NCBI RefSeq assembly: GCF_022539505.1
Contig: NC_061512.1
Coordinates: 252,852,510 to 252,916,509 of the forward strand
Reading direction: 5' to 3'
DNA from: Lolium rigidum
Lineage: Eukaryota; Streptophyta; Magnoliopsida; Poales; Poaceae
Length of the DNA: 64,000 nucleotides
Made by a program: the position numbers and the translations under genes. Below the pieces are notes generated by a model, which worked only from the letters and a program-made list of their open reading frames with translations, was not told the DNA's origin and searched no databases. Shown here one piece after another: positions 22,455-33,228 of the stretch (the first letter of the stretch is position 1; each line of letters begins with the position of its first letter).

Positions 22455-25166
22455 TCAGCAGTTTTGATGATGCACTCGCAAGAAATAGTATTTGAAACAA
22501 AAGAGAGCATCAAGAGGCAAATTCAAAACACATTTAAGTCTAACATGCTTCCTATGCAAAGGAATCTTGTACACAAATGAATTCATGAAGAACAAAGTGA
22601 CAAGCATGAGAGGATAAAACACGAGTAGCTTCAAGATTCTCAACATAAAGAGGGGAAACTTAATATTATTAAGATGCATATAACCATATTTCCCTCTCTC
22701 ATAATAACTTTCAGTAGCATCATTGATGAAATACACAATATACCCATCACTTAAAACATTCTTATCATGGTTCATATGCATAGAAGTATCATTAATTTTG
22801 GCATAAGAAGAGTTATTCTCATTAATAGTAATTGGAGCAAGATTATTATCAAGAATTTGAACATGGTAAACAAGTTGCATATTAAAAGAATTGTTTTTGG
22901 TAATCCAATCATGACTATGACAAGTTTCATAAGGATAATTATAACCTATATCATAGCATTCTTTATAATAATCATCAAAGATCGGAGGCACAGTGTTATC
23001 ATAAGAAATAGAATAGTTATCTTTCACAGTCGGTTTATCTATGACCATACCATCATTGTTATTAGAAGGAGATGTATCAAACACATAATGATCAGTAGCA
23101 AAAGGATTTTCAAACACCTCTTCCCCAAGCTTACAGCTTTCTATATTATTATGGGAGGAAGCATGGATAGCACTGACACTATGGCAATTATTATCATCAT
23201 TTTCAGAATTAGTTTCCCAGAGATTTGCAATATCAAAAGTAGTGTGCTCATTCAAATCATGATCACTAATGTATGTAAAGGGCATAGGAAGATCATCATA
23301 TTTAGATTCATTATCACAATAATCATTAGGAGCAACATACTTACGGTTACTTAGCGTTATCTCATTCACGCGGGGATACGCCGTTACCTCTTTCTTTTTA
23401 TTCTCCTTCTTCTTCTTCTTCTTCTTCATTCCCTTCTTCTTATTCTTCTTCTCTTCCTTCTCCTCGTTCCCTTCTTTAGGAGGAAGAGGCTTGAAGGGTA
23501 GCTTGTCCGCATAACCTGATTTACTTTCAGAAACAATAGAAGAAACTTGGGAGGATCCCTCCTTTTCATTAATTAGTTGAAAACACACAGCGGTCCTATC
23601 ATATTTTGGCAAGGTGTCATCTTCTAAAATATTTTGTATGTAAGTATTTGTATAGCTATTATCAATGCAATAAGAAAAACACCCATGCAGGACATCATCA
23701 ATATCAAGATCACTCATATGTAACAAAGAGATTTTTCTCGACAATTCTTCACACCCCAAAAATAAAGTAAGTTCATCATGCTGATTAGGAGTAATTTCAT
23801 CATCACAATACAAATTTGCAGCACTCATTGGGTTCAAATTATCATTGGAGGAGCATTGAAAATTAAAATGACCCACTTCATGGCAAACTTCACAAATAAA
23901 AGGATAGAGGGCACAAACTTTTTTACCAAGATCATCTAGAGCCCTAAACCACTTTCTAGTTTTTTCATTAATATGATGGATGCAATATTCATCTTTGACT
24001 TGATTAATTCCACAAGGTCTATGCATTCCACAAAAATTAACATGCTTATAAGAAATAGCATTTTTAGGAGTTTGAGCATGCTTATTGCAATAATTAACAA
24101 CAATTTCATTCTTCATGCAAGCCTCTTTAAAAGGTTCATGATACTTATCAAAATTATTTTTAGGCAATTCAAAATGAGAAGCAAAGGCTTTATAAAGATT
24201 TGCAGCAACTTGAGAGTCAAGACCATAAGTAGCACTCATATTTCGAAATTTATCGGTATCCATAAAAGCTTCAATGCATTCATAATCATAATTTATACCT
24301 GAATCTTTACCTTCATTGTTCTCCCATCCTTCAGCGTTGTCCTCAATCCGATCAAGAAGATCCCACCTAGCTTCAACCTCCTTGCTTGTGAAAGATCCCT
24401 CCGAACACGCGTCCAGATAGTCCTTGTGTTGTCCTGAAAGCCTCGCATAAAAATTATTAACAATAACATTACGGGGGAGCTCATGAATGGGACATTTGAG
24501 CATTAGTGACTTCAATCTCCCCCACGCTTGAGAAATACTCTCTCCATCACGAGGATAAAAGTTATAAATATAATTCCTATCAATATGCACTTCATGCGGA
24601 GGATAAAATTTAGAATAAAAGAGAGAGGCAATTTCCTCCCAACCAAGAGAATGCCTATTCTCCAACAATTTATACCAATGCGCCGCTTTACCAGACAGCG
24701 AAATGGAGAATAGCTTCTTCTTCACTTCATCCATAGAGATACCTGCACACTTGAATAACCCGCATAATTCGTGCAAAAACAGTAAATGATCTCTAGGATG
24801 GACAGTTCCATCCCCTTTATAGTGATTGTCCATAACACGTTCAATAATTTTCATAGGTATTTTATACGGAATACTTTCAACAGGTGGATTCAAAATATCA
24901 GAAGCATCATTAGAGTTATCGCATATGGGAGATAAAGCATTATCAGAACAGATTTTCTCCCCTAAAGATGGGAAGCTAAAAAGATCACAAAAACTAGCTT
25001 CCCCAAGCTTAGACTTCTCCATAGCATTAGCAGTAATTGCATTCATACTAATAACATCGCTACTAACATGCAAATAAGGTTCCATAGGTTTTTTAATTTT
25101 CGCATCAAACAATTCTAAATCAGGAAAAAGATTAAAAAGCTCACCAATTTTTTTGTTGTTTTCCAT
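22455..25166 (-). CDS. Gag-like polyprotein with zinc knuckle and C-terminal hydrophobic span
   Basis: An intact ORF of 903 residues. The Gag core is at about residues 122-275 (GKAAHWYKLLE, IYNFYPRDGESISQAWGRLK). A CCHC knuckle CEVCHEVGHFNFQC (C-x2-C-x4-H-x4-C) lies at about residues 420-436, for binding RNA. A very basic stretch at about 562-598 (KKKGMKKKKKKKENKKKE) may act in nucleic-acid binding or nuclear import. Acidic, Asn-rich sequence with dispersed cysteines follows. Residues about 837-867 (LLVFYPLMLVTLFFMNSFVY) are hydrophobic enough for a membrane anchor. No protease or polymerase motifs occur. The start at 25166 is 161 bp from the LTR, after the primer-binding site. An open frame of this length in a decayed neighbourhood suggests a rather recent insertion. 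Confidence 0.85.
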   Translation of the reverse strand: MENNKKIGELFNLFPDLELFDAKIKKPMEPYLHVSSDVISMNAITANAMEKSKLGEASFCDLFSFPSLGEKICSDNALSPICDNSNDASDILNPPVESIPYKIPMKIIERVMDNHYKGDGTVHPRDHLLFLHELCGLFKCAGISMDEVKKKLFSISLSGKAAHWYKLLENRHSLGWEEIASLFYSKFYPPHEVHIDRNYIYNFYPRDGESISQAWGRLKSLMLKCPIHELPRNVIVNNFYARLSGQHKDYLDACSEGSFTSKEVEARWDLLDRIEDNAEGWENNEGKDSGINYDYECIEAFMDTDKFRNMSATYGLDSQVAANLYKAFASHFELPKNNFDKYHEPFKEACMKNEIVVNYCNKHAQTPKNAISYKHVNFCGMHRPCGINQVKDEYCIHHINEKTRKWFRALDDLGKKVCALYPFICEVCHEVGHFNFQCSSNDNLNPMSAANLYCDDEITPNQHDELTLFLGCEELSRKISLLHMSDLDIDDVLHGCFSYCIDNSYTNTYIQNILEDDTLPKYDRTAVCFQLINEKEGSSQVSSIVSESKSGYADKLPFKPLPPKEGNEEKEEKKNKKKGMKKKKKKKENKKKEVTAYPRVNEITLSNRKYVAPNDYCDNESKYDDLPMPFTYISDHDLNEHTTFDIANLWETNSENDDNNCHSVSAIHASSHNNIESCKLGEEVFENPFATDHYVFDTSPSNNNDGMVIDKPTVKDNYSISYDNTVPPIFDDYYKECYDIGYNYPYETCHSHDWITKNNSFNMQLVYHVQILDNNLAPITINENNSSYAKINDTSMHMNHDKNVLSDGYIVYFINDATESYYERGKYGYMHLNNIKFPLFMLRILKLLVFYPLMLVTLFFMNSFVYKIPLHRKHVRLKCVLNLPLDALFCFKYYFLRVHHQNC

Positions 25167-25300
25167 TATGCCTAGCTAGTGTAAACAAGAAACAAAAAGT
25201 TGCAATTGCAGGATCTAAAGGAAATAGCTTCGAGTACTTACAATGGCGGAAAATAGCTTGGTAGCCGAAGTCCGGAGTGTGAGTACATTTTACCTTTCCT

Positions 25301-25317
25301 CCCCAGCAACGGCGCCA
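25301..25317 (-). other. Primer-binding site of the non-autonomous Athila
   Basis: On the minus strand TGGCGCCGTTGCTGGGG lies about 10 bases inside the 5' LTR. It matches the tRNA-Asp-type site of Athila elements except for one base (T for C) compared with the site at 29011-29028. Confidence 0.85.
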
Positions 25318-25327
25318 GAAAAGTGCT

Positions 25328-26780
25328 TGATGTCTACGTTCCCCCTCCTTTCCTGTAGACAGTGTTGGGCCTCCAAGAGCAGAGGTTTGTAGAACAGCGG
25401 CAAGTTTTCCCTTAAGTGGATCACCCAAGGTTTATCGAACTCAGGGAGGAAGAGGTCAAAGATATCCCTCTCATGCAACCCTGCAACCACAAAGCAAGAA
25501 GCCTCTTGTGTCCCCAACACACCTAATAGGTGCACTAGTTTGGCGAAGAGATAGTGAAATACAGGTGGTATGAATAAATAGTAGCAGTAGCAACGGTGCC
25601 AAAAAATAGCTTGCTGGCGTGTAGTTGATGGTGGTAGTATTGCAGCAGTAGTAACACAGTAAAACAGTAAACAAGCAGTAGTAACTCAGCAGTATTTAGG
25701 AACAAGGCCTAGGGATTACACTTTCACTAGTGGACACTCTCAACATTGATCACATAACAGAATAGATAAATGCATACTCTACACTTTTGTTGGATGATGA
25801 ACGCATTGCATAGGATTACACGAACCCTCAATGCCGGAGTTAACAAGCTCCACAATTTGTTTATATTTAAGTAACCTTTAGTGTAAGATAGATCAATATA
25901 ACCAAATAGATCACATCAATACCATCATAGTGATAATTAACTCCACAATCTACAAGAGATCATGATCATAGCCTATGACAAGAACCACACGGTGCACACA
26001 CTAGTCACCTTTACACACGTGCAGGAGGAATAGAACTACTTTAATAACATCACTAGAGTAGCACATAGATGAATTGTGATACAAAACTCATATGAATCTC
26101 AATCATGTAAAGCAGCTCATGAGATCATTGTATTGAAGTACATGGAGAGAGATTAACCACATAGCTACCGGTACATCCCCGAGCCTCGATGGAGAACTAC
26201 TCCCTCCTCATGGGAGCAGCAGCGGTGATGAAGATGGCGGTGGAGATGGCAGCGGTGTCGATGGAGAAGCCTTCCGGGGGCACTTCCCCGTCCCGGCGAG
26301 GTGCCGGAACAGAGTTCGTCCCCGGGTGGAGTTTCGCGACGGTGGCGGCGCCCCGGAGTCTTTACGGGTTTCGTCAATTGGTATCGAAGTTTTAGGTCAC
26401 GACGGCTTAAATAGGCGAAGAATCGGAGTCGGAGGGTCTCTGGGGGGCCCACACTATAGGGGGGCGCGGCCCCCCTGGCCGCGCCGGGGTGTGGTGTGGG
26501 GCCCCCAGGGCTCCCCTCTGGTCCTTCCCGGGTGTTCTGGATGCTTCCGATGAAAATAGGAACTTGGGCGTTGATTTCGTCCGATTCCGAGAATATTTCG
26601 TTACTAGGATTTACGAAACCAAAAACAGCGAGAAAACGACAAGCGGCCTCTCGGCATCTCGTCAATAGGTTAGTTCCGGAAAACGCATAAAAATGATATA
26701 AAGTGTGAACAAAACATGTTGGTATTGTCATAAAACAAGCATGGAACATCGGAAATTATAGATACGTTGGAGACGTATCA
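25328..26780 (-). repeat. 5' LTR of the non-autonomous Athila
   Basis: It is 1,453 bp, begins TGATGTCTACG and ends GACGTATCA, followed by the TSD GAGCA. On the minus strand it starts TGATACGTCTCCAACGTATC, a sequence very abundant in Triticeae genomes. A GC-rich near-palindrome (GGGGGCGCGGCC and GGCCGCGCC) lies at 26458-26492. Confidence 0.9.
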
Positions 26781-26785
26781 GAGCA

Positions 26786-27830
26786 TTACATAAACCAAAA
26801 GGCATACGTCTATAAGCATAAGTTCCATAGGGACAAGTGAAAGTGGTTTTCTCTTGATCCTTAGTTTTAACAGAAATTTGTGAAAACCCAGAATAACCAT
26901 CAAGAAAGCAAAAATGAGTATTTTTAGATAACCTTTCTAACATTTGGTCAATAAAAGGCAAAGGGTAATGATCTTTCTTAGTAACCTTATTGACTTTTCG
27001 ATAATCGATGCACATTCTATACCCTACAACTACTCTTTGAGGTATGAGCTCATCATTATCATTAGGCACAACAGTCATTCCTCCTTTCTTAGGAACACAA
27101 TGCACAGGACTAACCCATCTACTATCGGCAATAGGATATATAATACCAGCTTCAAGAAGTCTTAATACCTCATTTCTTACCACATCCTTCATCTTAGGAA
27201 TTAGACGACGCTGATGTTCAACAACAGGCTTTGCATCATCTTCCATATTAATGGCATGTTGGCAAATAGAAGGAGAAATCCCCTTCAAGTCATCAAGAGT
27301 GTAGCCAATAGCACATCGGTGCTTCTTCAGTATTTCCAATAACCTTTCTTCTTCAAACTCTGAAAGCTTAGAACTAATAATAACAGGATATATTTTCTTA
27401 TCATCAATATGAGCATATTAAAGATTATCAGGCAATGGTTTTAAATCAAAGACAGGATCTTCCTTTGGTGGTGGTGTTGTACCCGGATCTTCTCTTGGTA
27501 AATCATGCTTAAGAATAGGTTGACGAAGGAAAATTTCATCAAGCTCATTTCTTTCTTCCCTAAAAACTTCACTCTCACTATTCTCCAAATCTTTGCTGCA
27601 AAGGATTATTAGGAGCAAGAGCAATAGATGCACACTGTTCAACTCTAAAATCATTATTAGGCGAATCAGCTTTATAAGGAGTTTTGGCAAATTTAGATAA
27701 GTTAAACTCATAAGATTCACCAGCAAATTTAGTCAAAATTTTCTCTTTCTTACAATCTATAACAGCTCCACAAGTATTTAGAAAAGGTCTACCAAAAATG
27801 ATAGGACAATACTTACTAGCAGCAGAACCA
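26786..27830 (-). pseudogene. Athila reverse transcriptase N-terminal part
   Basis: A frame of 203 residues reads through ILKKHRCAIGYTLDDLKGI, the fingers (AGIIYPIADSRWVSPVHCVPKK), MCIDYRKVNK and the palm start (FCFLDGYSGFSQI, TCPYGTYAYRRMPFGLCNA). It is cut by the insertion at 26785. The sequence resumes at 18420 with ATFQRCMSAIFHGF. Upstream (27420-27830) is the protease-to-RT linker in other frames. Together with 16130-18420 this shows a once complete Athila pol. Confidence 0.88.
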
Positions 27831-28988
27831 AGTACCAAAAAGTCGAGCGGGATATTTAATCTTACCGCATAGAACTTCCACATCTCGAATAATACCAATT
27901 GGAGAGATAGTTTCTCTATTAGCCAGCCGAATAACCACATCAATATCTTCAAGTTCACAAGAACCAATTTCGTGCATAATCTCCGTGTAAAGCTCATAAG
28001 GAATAGCACTAATACTTGCACCAATATCACATAAACCATAATAACAATGATCACCAATTCTAACAGATAGCATAGGAACACTAGCTTTCCTAGATTTATT
28101 AGGATGTGAAACAATATTAGAAGCATCTTCACAGAAAATAATATGACCATCTTCCACATTTTCAGTCACAAGATCTTTAACAATTGCAATAGCGGGTTCA
28201 ACTTTTATTTGCTCTTCAGGTTCTATAGGTTTCTTTTCACTTTTATGAACCGCACTATTTATAACAGAGTACTCCTTAATTTTAGCAGGGAAAGGAGTTT
28301 TTTCAATATAAGCTTCAGGAATAACATGATCAACCGTTTCAACTACAACACATTTATTTATAGATGAATCAATTTTATCTTTATACGGTTCATGATACTT
28401 ATCAAAATTCTTCTTAGGCAATTCATAATGAGAGGCAAAAGCTTTATAAAGATTTGCAGCAACTTGAGAATCAAGACCATAAGTAGCACTCATATTACGA
28501 AATTTATCGGTATCCATAAAAGCTTCAATGCATTTATAATCATAATTTATACCTGATTCTCTATCCTTGTCGTTCTCCCATCCTTCAGTATTCTCCTGGA
28601 TCCGATTAAGAAGGTCCCTTTTAAACTCTTCTTTGTTGCGTGTAAAAGATCCAGAACAAGAAGTATCTAGCAAGGTCTTGTCTTGAAAAGAAAGTCTTGC
28701 ATAGAAATTATCAATAATAACATTACCAGGAAGCTCATGAATGGGGCATTTGAGCATTAAAGACTTCAATCTCCCCCACGCTTGGGCAATACTCTCTCCA
28801 TCATGAGGCCAAAAGTTATATATGCGGTTCCGATCTTTGTGAATTTCACTTGGAGGATATAACTTAGAATAAAACCGGGGCACAATATCATTCCATTCAA
28901 GAGAATCCCCATAATCCAGTAATTTATACCAATGCGCCGCTTTACCAGACAGCGATATAGAGAATAGTTTCTTCCTCACTTCATCCAT
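27816..28988 (-). pseudogene. Athila gag-protease with N-terminal deletion
   Basis: The frame starts MDEVRKKLFSISLSGKAAHWY and continues through the Gag core to a spacer and an aspartic protease segment (YYGLCDIGASISAIPYELY; the active-site triad is Asp-Ile-Gly where Asp-Ser/Thr-Gly is usual in retroviruses, and similar variants occur in Athila). A frameshift near 27830-27860 precedes the protease end (YCPIIFGRPFLNT). Compared with the Gag at 22455-25166, the first roughly 140 residues are missing: the PBS leader is joined almost directly to the Gag core. The PBS-to-Gag region was therefore deleted in this copy. Confidence 0.85.
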
Positions 28989-29010
28989 AGCAATACCAAT
29001 AGCGCTTCAC

Positions 29011-29028
29011 TCCCCGGCAACGGCGCCA
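29011..29028 (-). other. Primer-binding site of the Athila element
   Basis: On the minus strand TGGCGCCGTTGCCGGGGA, the classic tRNA-Asp-type primer site of Athila elements, lies 11 bases from the LTR end at 29040. Confidence 0.9.
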
Positions 29029-29039
29029 GAAAATAGTCT

Positions 29040-30556
29040 TGATGACCCACAAGTATAGGGGTGTATCGTAGTATTTTCGATAAGTAAGAATGTCGATCCC
29101 AACGAGGAGCAGAAGGTGTTGACAAGCAGTTTCGATGAAGGATTCAATGTAAATGCTCACAGACAAGTATTCAGAGAGTTTTGATGTAGCAGTTGAATAA
29201 AGTACGAGTAAGTAAAGTGCGAGAGTAACAATTGCAGCGAGTGGCCCAATCCTTTTTAGCACAAAGGACAAGCCGGTTTGTTTACTTATAATGACCAAAC
29301 GTTCTTGAGGACACACGGGATTTTAGTCTAGTGCTTTCGCTACATATGGCTAATTAATCTTCATTGTTTTGATAAGTGTTGTGTGGGTGAACCTATGCTA
29401 ATGCACCACCCTTCCTAGGACTAATACATACTTGTGATTATACCCCTTGCAAGCATCCGCAACTACAAGAAAGTAATTAGGATAAATCTAACCACAGCCT
29501 TAAACTCTGAGATCCTGCTATCCCTCCTGCATCGATATACCAACGGGGGTTCAGGTTTCTGTCACTCCGGCAACCCCGCAATTGGCAAACGAATACAAGA
29601 TGCACTCCCCTAGGCCCATAAAGGTGAAGTGTCATGTAGACGACGTTCACATGACACCACTAGAAGAATAACACCACAACTTAAATATCATAACATTGAA
29701 TATTACTCAACCATACTTCACTACTAACATTTAGACTTCACCCATGTCCTCAAGAACTAAACGAACTACTCATGAGACATCATATGGAACATGATCAGAG
29801 GTGATATGATGATGAATAACAATCTGAACATAAACCTTGGTTCAATGGTTTCACTCAATAGCATCAATAACAAGTAGAAATTAACACCGGGAGAGTTTCC
29901 CCTATCAAACAATCAAGATCCAACCCAAATTGTTACAGTAGTGATGATGTGCAGCGGTGGAGACGGCGGTGATGATGATGTAGATGATGACGATGGTGAT
30001 GGAGATGATGTCCAGCTCGATGACGGTGACGATGGCGTCGATTTCCCCCTCCGGGGGGGGGGAATTTCCCCGGCGGATCTCAGCCTGCCGGAGAGCTCTT
30101 TTCTCTCTGGTGTGTTCTCCGCCCCGCAGAGGCGGCTGTGACTCTTCGCGACTGTCCCCTGGAGCTTAGGATTTCGGGACGAAGAAATACGCGAAGGAGA
30201 GGAGGCCAGAGGAGGCTGTGGGCCCCCTCCTCACAGGGCGGCGCGGCCAGGGCAGGGCCCGCGCCGGCCTATGAGGTGGGCCCATGGCGGCCCTCCTCGG
30301 CTCCCCTTTCTGGCTCCCTTCGTCTTCTAGAAAAATAGAATTTTTCATATAAATTCCGTCAATTGTTGATCTTCCGAAATATTGCATTCTGACGGCGCTT
30401 TTTCCAGCAGAATCCTGACTCCGGTGCGCGATCCTCCAATAATCATGAAACATGCAAAATAGATGAAATAGCATAAGTATCATCTCCAAATATGAAATAT
30501 ATCAATGAATAACAGCAAATTATGATATAAAATAGTGATGCAAATTGGACGTATCA
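29040..30556 (-). repeat. 5' LTR of the Athila element
   Basis: A complete 1,517-bp LTR beginning TGATGACCCACAAG and ending GACGTATCA. It holds a GAT/GATG-rich stretch (29941-30010), a poly-G run (30053-30061) and a GC-rich near-palindrome (30236-30272). Positions 29990 onward give the uninterrupted version of the Tat1 target site. Confidence 0.9.
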
Positions 30557-33171
30557 ATACTCCCCAACAAAATGTGGTCACCGAAAGGAAGAATCGAACC
30601 TTGATCGAAGCCGCTCGAACCATGATGATGGAATACAAGTCTAACTACAATTTTTGGGCGGAAGCTATCTCTACCGCATGCCATGCTACTAATCGCCTGT
30701 ACTTTCGCAAAGGTCTTGAGAAGACACCATATGAGATCCTCACCGGCAACAAGCCAAATGTGTCATACTTCAAGGTCTTCGGATGCAAATGCTACATACT
30801 TGTTAAAGATACACGCCTATCCAAGTTTGATTCAAGAGCTCAAGAAGGAATTTTCATTGGCTATGCTACGGATTCTCACGCCTATAGAGTCTTCAACAAG
30901 TCAAGCGGACGTGTTGTAGAATCTTGTGATGTGACATTCGATGAAGATGATAGATCTTTGGAGGAGCAAAGTGCTTCTTGTGAGAAAGGAGATGCAATTC
31001 CCCCGGATACCATAGGAAGGATGGGTGTTGGCATTCGCCGACCTCAAGAGCTACCTTCTATGAGTACCGGGGAAGGACCAAGTTCCACCCAAGTGGACCC
31101 ATCTACACCACAAGGCCAAGCTTCTTCCGTTGATCTTACAAATGCAAGTCAACCTCTACAACAACCTCAAGTTCAACCTCAACCTCAAGATCAACCTAGA
31201 CATCTACAACAACAATCAAGTCCAAGTTCACCTCAACAAGCTCAAGAACAACATTCACCGCAAGCTCATCTACCTCAACAACCAACATCAAGTGACCAAG
31301 GTCAAGCTTCAAGTTCTTCTCCGAGTGGCTCGGGGATAATCTTTATGGACAATACTATTCCCAATACCCCCGAGCCGTCCGGATCTCATGACAATGATGC
31401 CCCTTTCAACGACAATGGAGGTCAAGGCGAGGACCTAAACCGTGATGAAGGCCAAGAGGACTCACAAGAATCATCTCCTTTAGCCGACACTCGCCGTGAA
31501 GACCCTACTACAAGACACTTGCGTCTCAAGTCTCATTCCTTGCAAAATATCATTGGTGATCTAAAGAGAAAAGTTACCACCCGGAGGCAACTAGCAAACT
31601 TTTGTGAGCACCACACCTTTGTCTCTAGGGCGGAACCACTTAAAGTTGATGATGCTCTCAAAGATCCCGATTGGTTGAATGCAATGCAAGAGGAACTCAA
31701 CAACTTCAAGAGGAATGATGTATGGACTCTCATGAAGCGACCCGATCATTGCCGCAATGTTATCGGCACCAAGTGGATCTTCAAGAACAAGCAAGATGAA
31801 AGTGGCACGGTCATCCGCAACAAAGCAAGATTGGTGGCACAAGCCTATTCTCAAGTCGAAGGCGTGGACTTTGGTGAAACCTTTGCACCCGTTGCAAGGC
31901 TTGAGTCCATCCGTATCCTTTTGGCCTTTGCCTCACATCATGGCTTTAAGTTGCAACAAATGGATGTTAAGAGTGCTTTTCTTAATGGTCCTTTACATGA
32001 GGAGGTATATGTGAAGCAACCCCCGAGGTTCGAGGACCCCCATTTCCCGGACCATGTCTTCAAGCTCAAAAAGGCCCTATATGGTCTCAAACAAGCTCCT
32101 AGAGCTTGGTATGAGCATCTCAAGGAGTTGCTTGAAGACCGTGGTTTTGAAGTGGGGAAAATTGATCCCACTCTTTTTACTAAGAAGGTCAATGGGGAGC
32201 TTTTCGTATGCCAACTCTATGTATATGACATCATATTTGGCTCTACTAACACAAAATTCAATGATGAGTTTGCTATGTTGATGACAAATAGGTTTGAGAT
32301 GTCAATGATGGGTGAACTCAAGTACTTTCTTGGGTTCGAGATCAAGCAAATGCAACAAGGCACCTTCATCAATCAAGCAAAGTACCTCCAAGACATGCTC
32401 AAGCGCTTTGATATGAAGGGTGCCAAGGGGATTGGAACTCCGATGCAACTCAAGTGTCAACTCTCTCTTGACGAGGCCGGCAAGGCGGTGGATACCAAGC
32501 TCTACCGTTCGATGATAGGTTCGCTTCTTTACCTTTGTGCCTCTCGCCCGGATATAATGCTAAGCGTTGGTATGTGTGCACGGTTTCAAGCAAATCCGAA
32601 GGAAAGCCACCTTGTGGCGGTCAAAAGGATCTTTCGATATTTAGTTGATACCCCACACTTCGGACTATGGTACCCAAGGGACACGGACTTTGCTTTGATG
32701 TGTTTCACCGACTCCGATTGGGCGGGCGACAAGAATGATAGGAAGTCTACATCCGGAGAGTGTCACTTTCTTGGAAGATCTTTGGTGTGTTGGTCCTCGA
32801 AGAAGCAAAATTGTGTCTCCGTCTCCACCGCGGAAGTCGAGTATATTGCCGCGGCAAGTAGTTGTGCTCAAATCTTATGGATGAGGCAAACCTTGCGGGA
32901 TTATGGACTCGAGTATAGCAAGGTGCCTCTTTTGTGTGACAACGAGAGCGCAATCAAGATCGCCTACAATCCGGTTCTCCATGGCAAGATGAAGCACATT
33001 GAGATACAGAACCACTTCATCCGAGATCACATTGCTCGCGGAGACATTGTACTATCTTATATTGGCACCAAGGAGCAATTGGCGGACATCTTCACGAAGC
33101 CCTTGGATGAGAAGCGTTTCATTGAGTTGAGGCATGAGCTAAATATCATTGATCCATCGAACTTTGCTTGA
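30557..33171 (+). pseudogene. Copia pol: integrase end, reverse transcriptase, RNase H
   Basis: An uninterrupted frame of about 870 codons to a normal TGA. It begins at TPQQN..ERKNRT, the segment with the last catalytic Glu of copia integrase. Then come the integrase tail ([17 protein letters not shown]), a Gln/Pro/Ser-rich spacer (31080-31330), and reverse transcriptase ([42 protein letters not shown]). The catalytic box reads YVYD in place of YVDD (codon TAT at 32224-32226), so the polymerase should be inactive. RNase H follows ([52 protein letters not shown]). The 5' end is lost to the Athila insertion. Confidence 0.9.
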
Positions 33172-33228
33172 CCGTCGTGCACACATACCACTCCTAACCG
33201 TTATATCTAGATGAAAGGCACGCATGAA

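Larger units (their letters stand above)
18426..26780 (-). mobile_element. Non-autonomous Athila-type retrotransposon inserted in the Athila pol gene
   Basis: A complete 8,355-bp element with two LTRs (18426-19882 and 25328-26780) and a perfect 5-bp TSD GAGCA (18421-18425 and 26781-26785). The primer-binding site is of Athila type. It encodes one long Gag-like protein and no protease, reverse transcriptase, RNase H or integrase. It therefore depends on enzymes from a partner, and the element it sits in is a relative of such a partner: they share Gag segments and 3' non-coding blocks. Among named Triticeae families, Sabrina-like elements have this pol-less build; I cannot confirm the family name here. 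Confidence 0.92.
4910..30556 (-). mobile_element. Athila-lineage Ty3/gypsy retrotransposon (host of several nested insertions)
   Basis: The element reads on the minus strand. Its 5' LTR is 29040-30556, the primer-binding site 29011-29028, gag-pol runs leftward to 16130, a small accessory ORF follows at 15429-15791, then about 1.6 kb of non-coding sequence, a polypurine tract and the right part of the 3' LTR (4910-5425, plus a second copy of its end at 11619-11739). Three younger elements interrupt it: Tat1, an Angela/BARE copia and a pol-less Athila. On the right it stops exactly at GTATCA (30556) inside the integrase codons of a copia element; ATACT at 30557-30561 is the predicted TSD. The left TSD copy lies outside the window. 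Confidence 0.85.

Noticed and set aside
22767..24302. Ile-rich plus-strand ORFs (195 and 109 codons) opposite the Athila Gag
   Set aside because: Composition is the complement of Asn/Asp-rich Gag codons. No start context or motif supports them.
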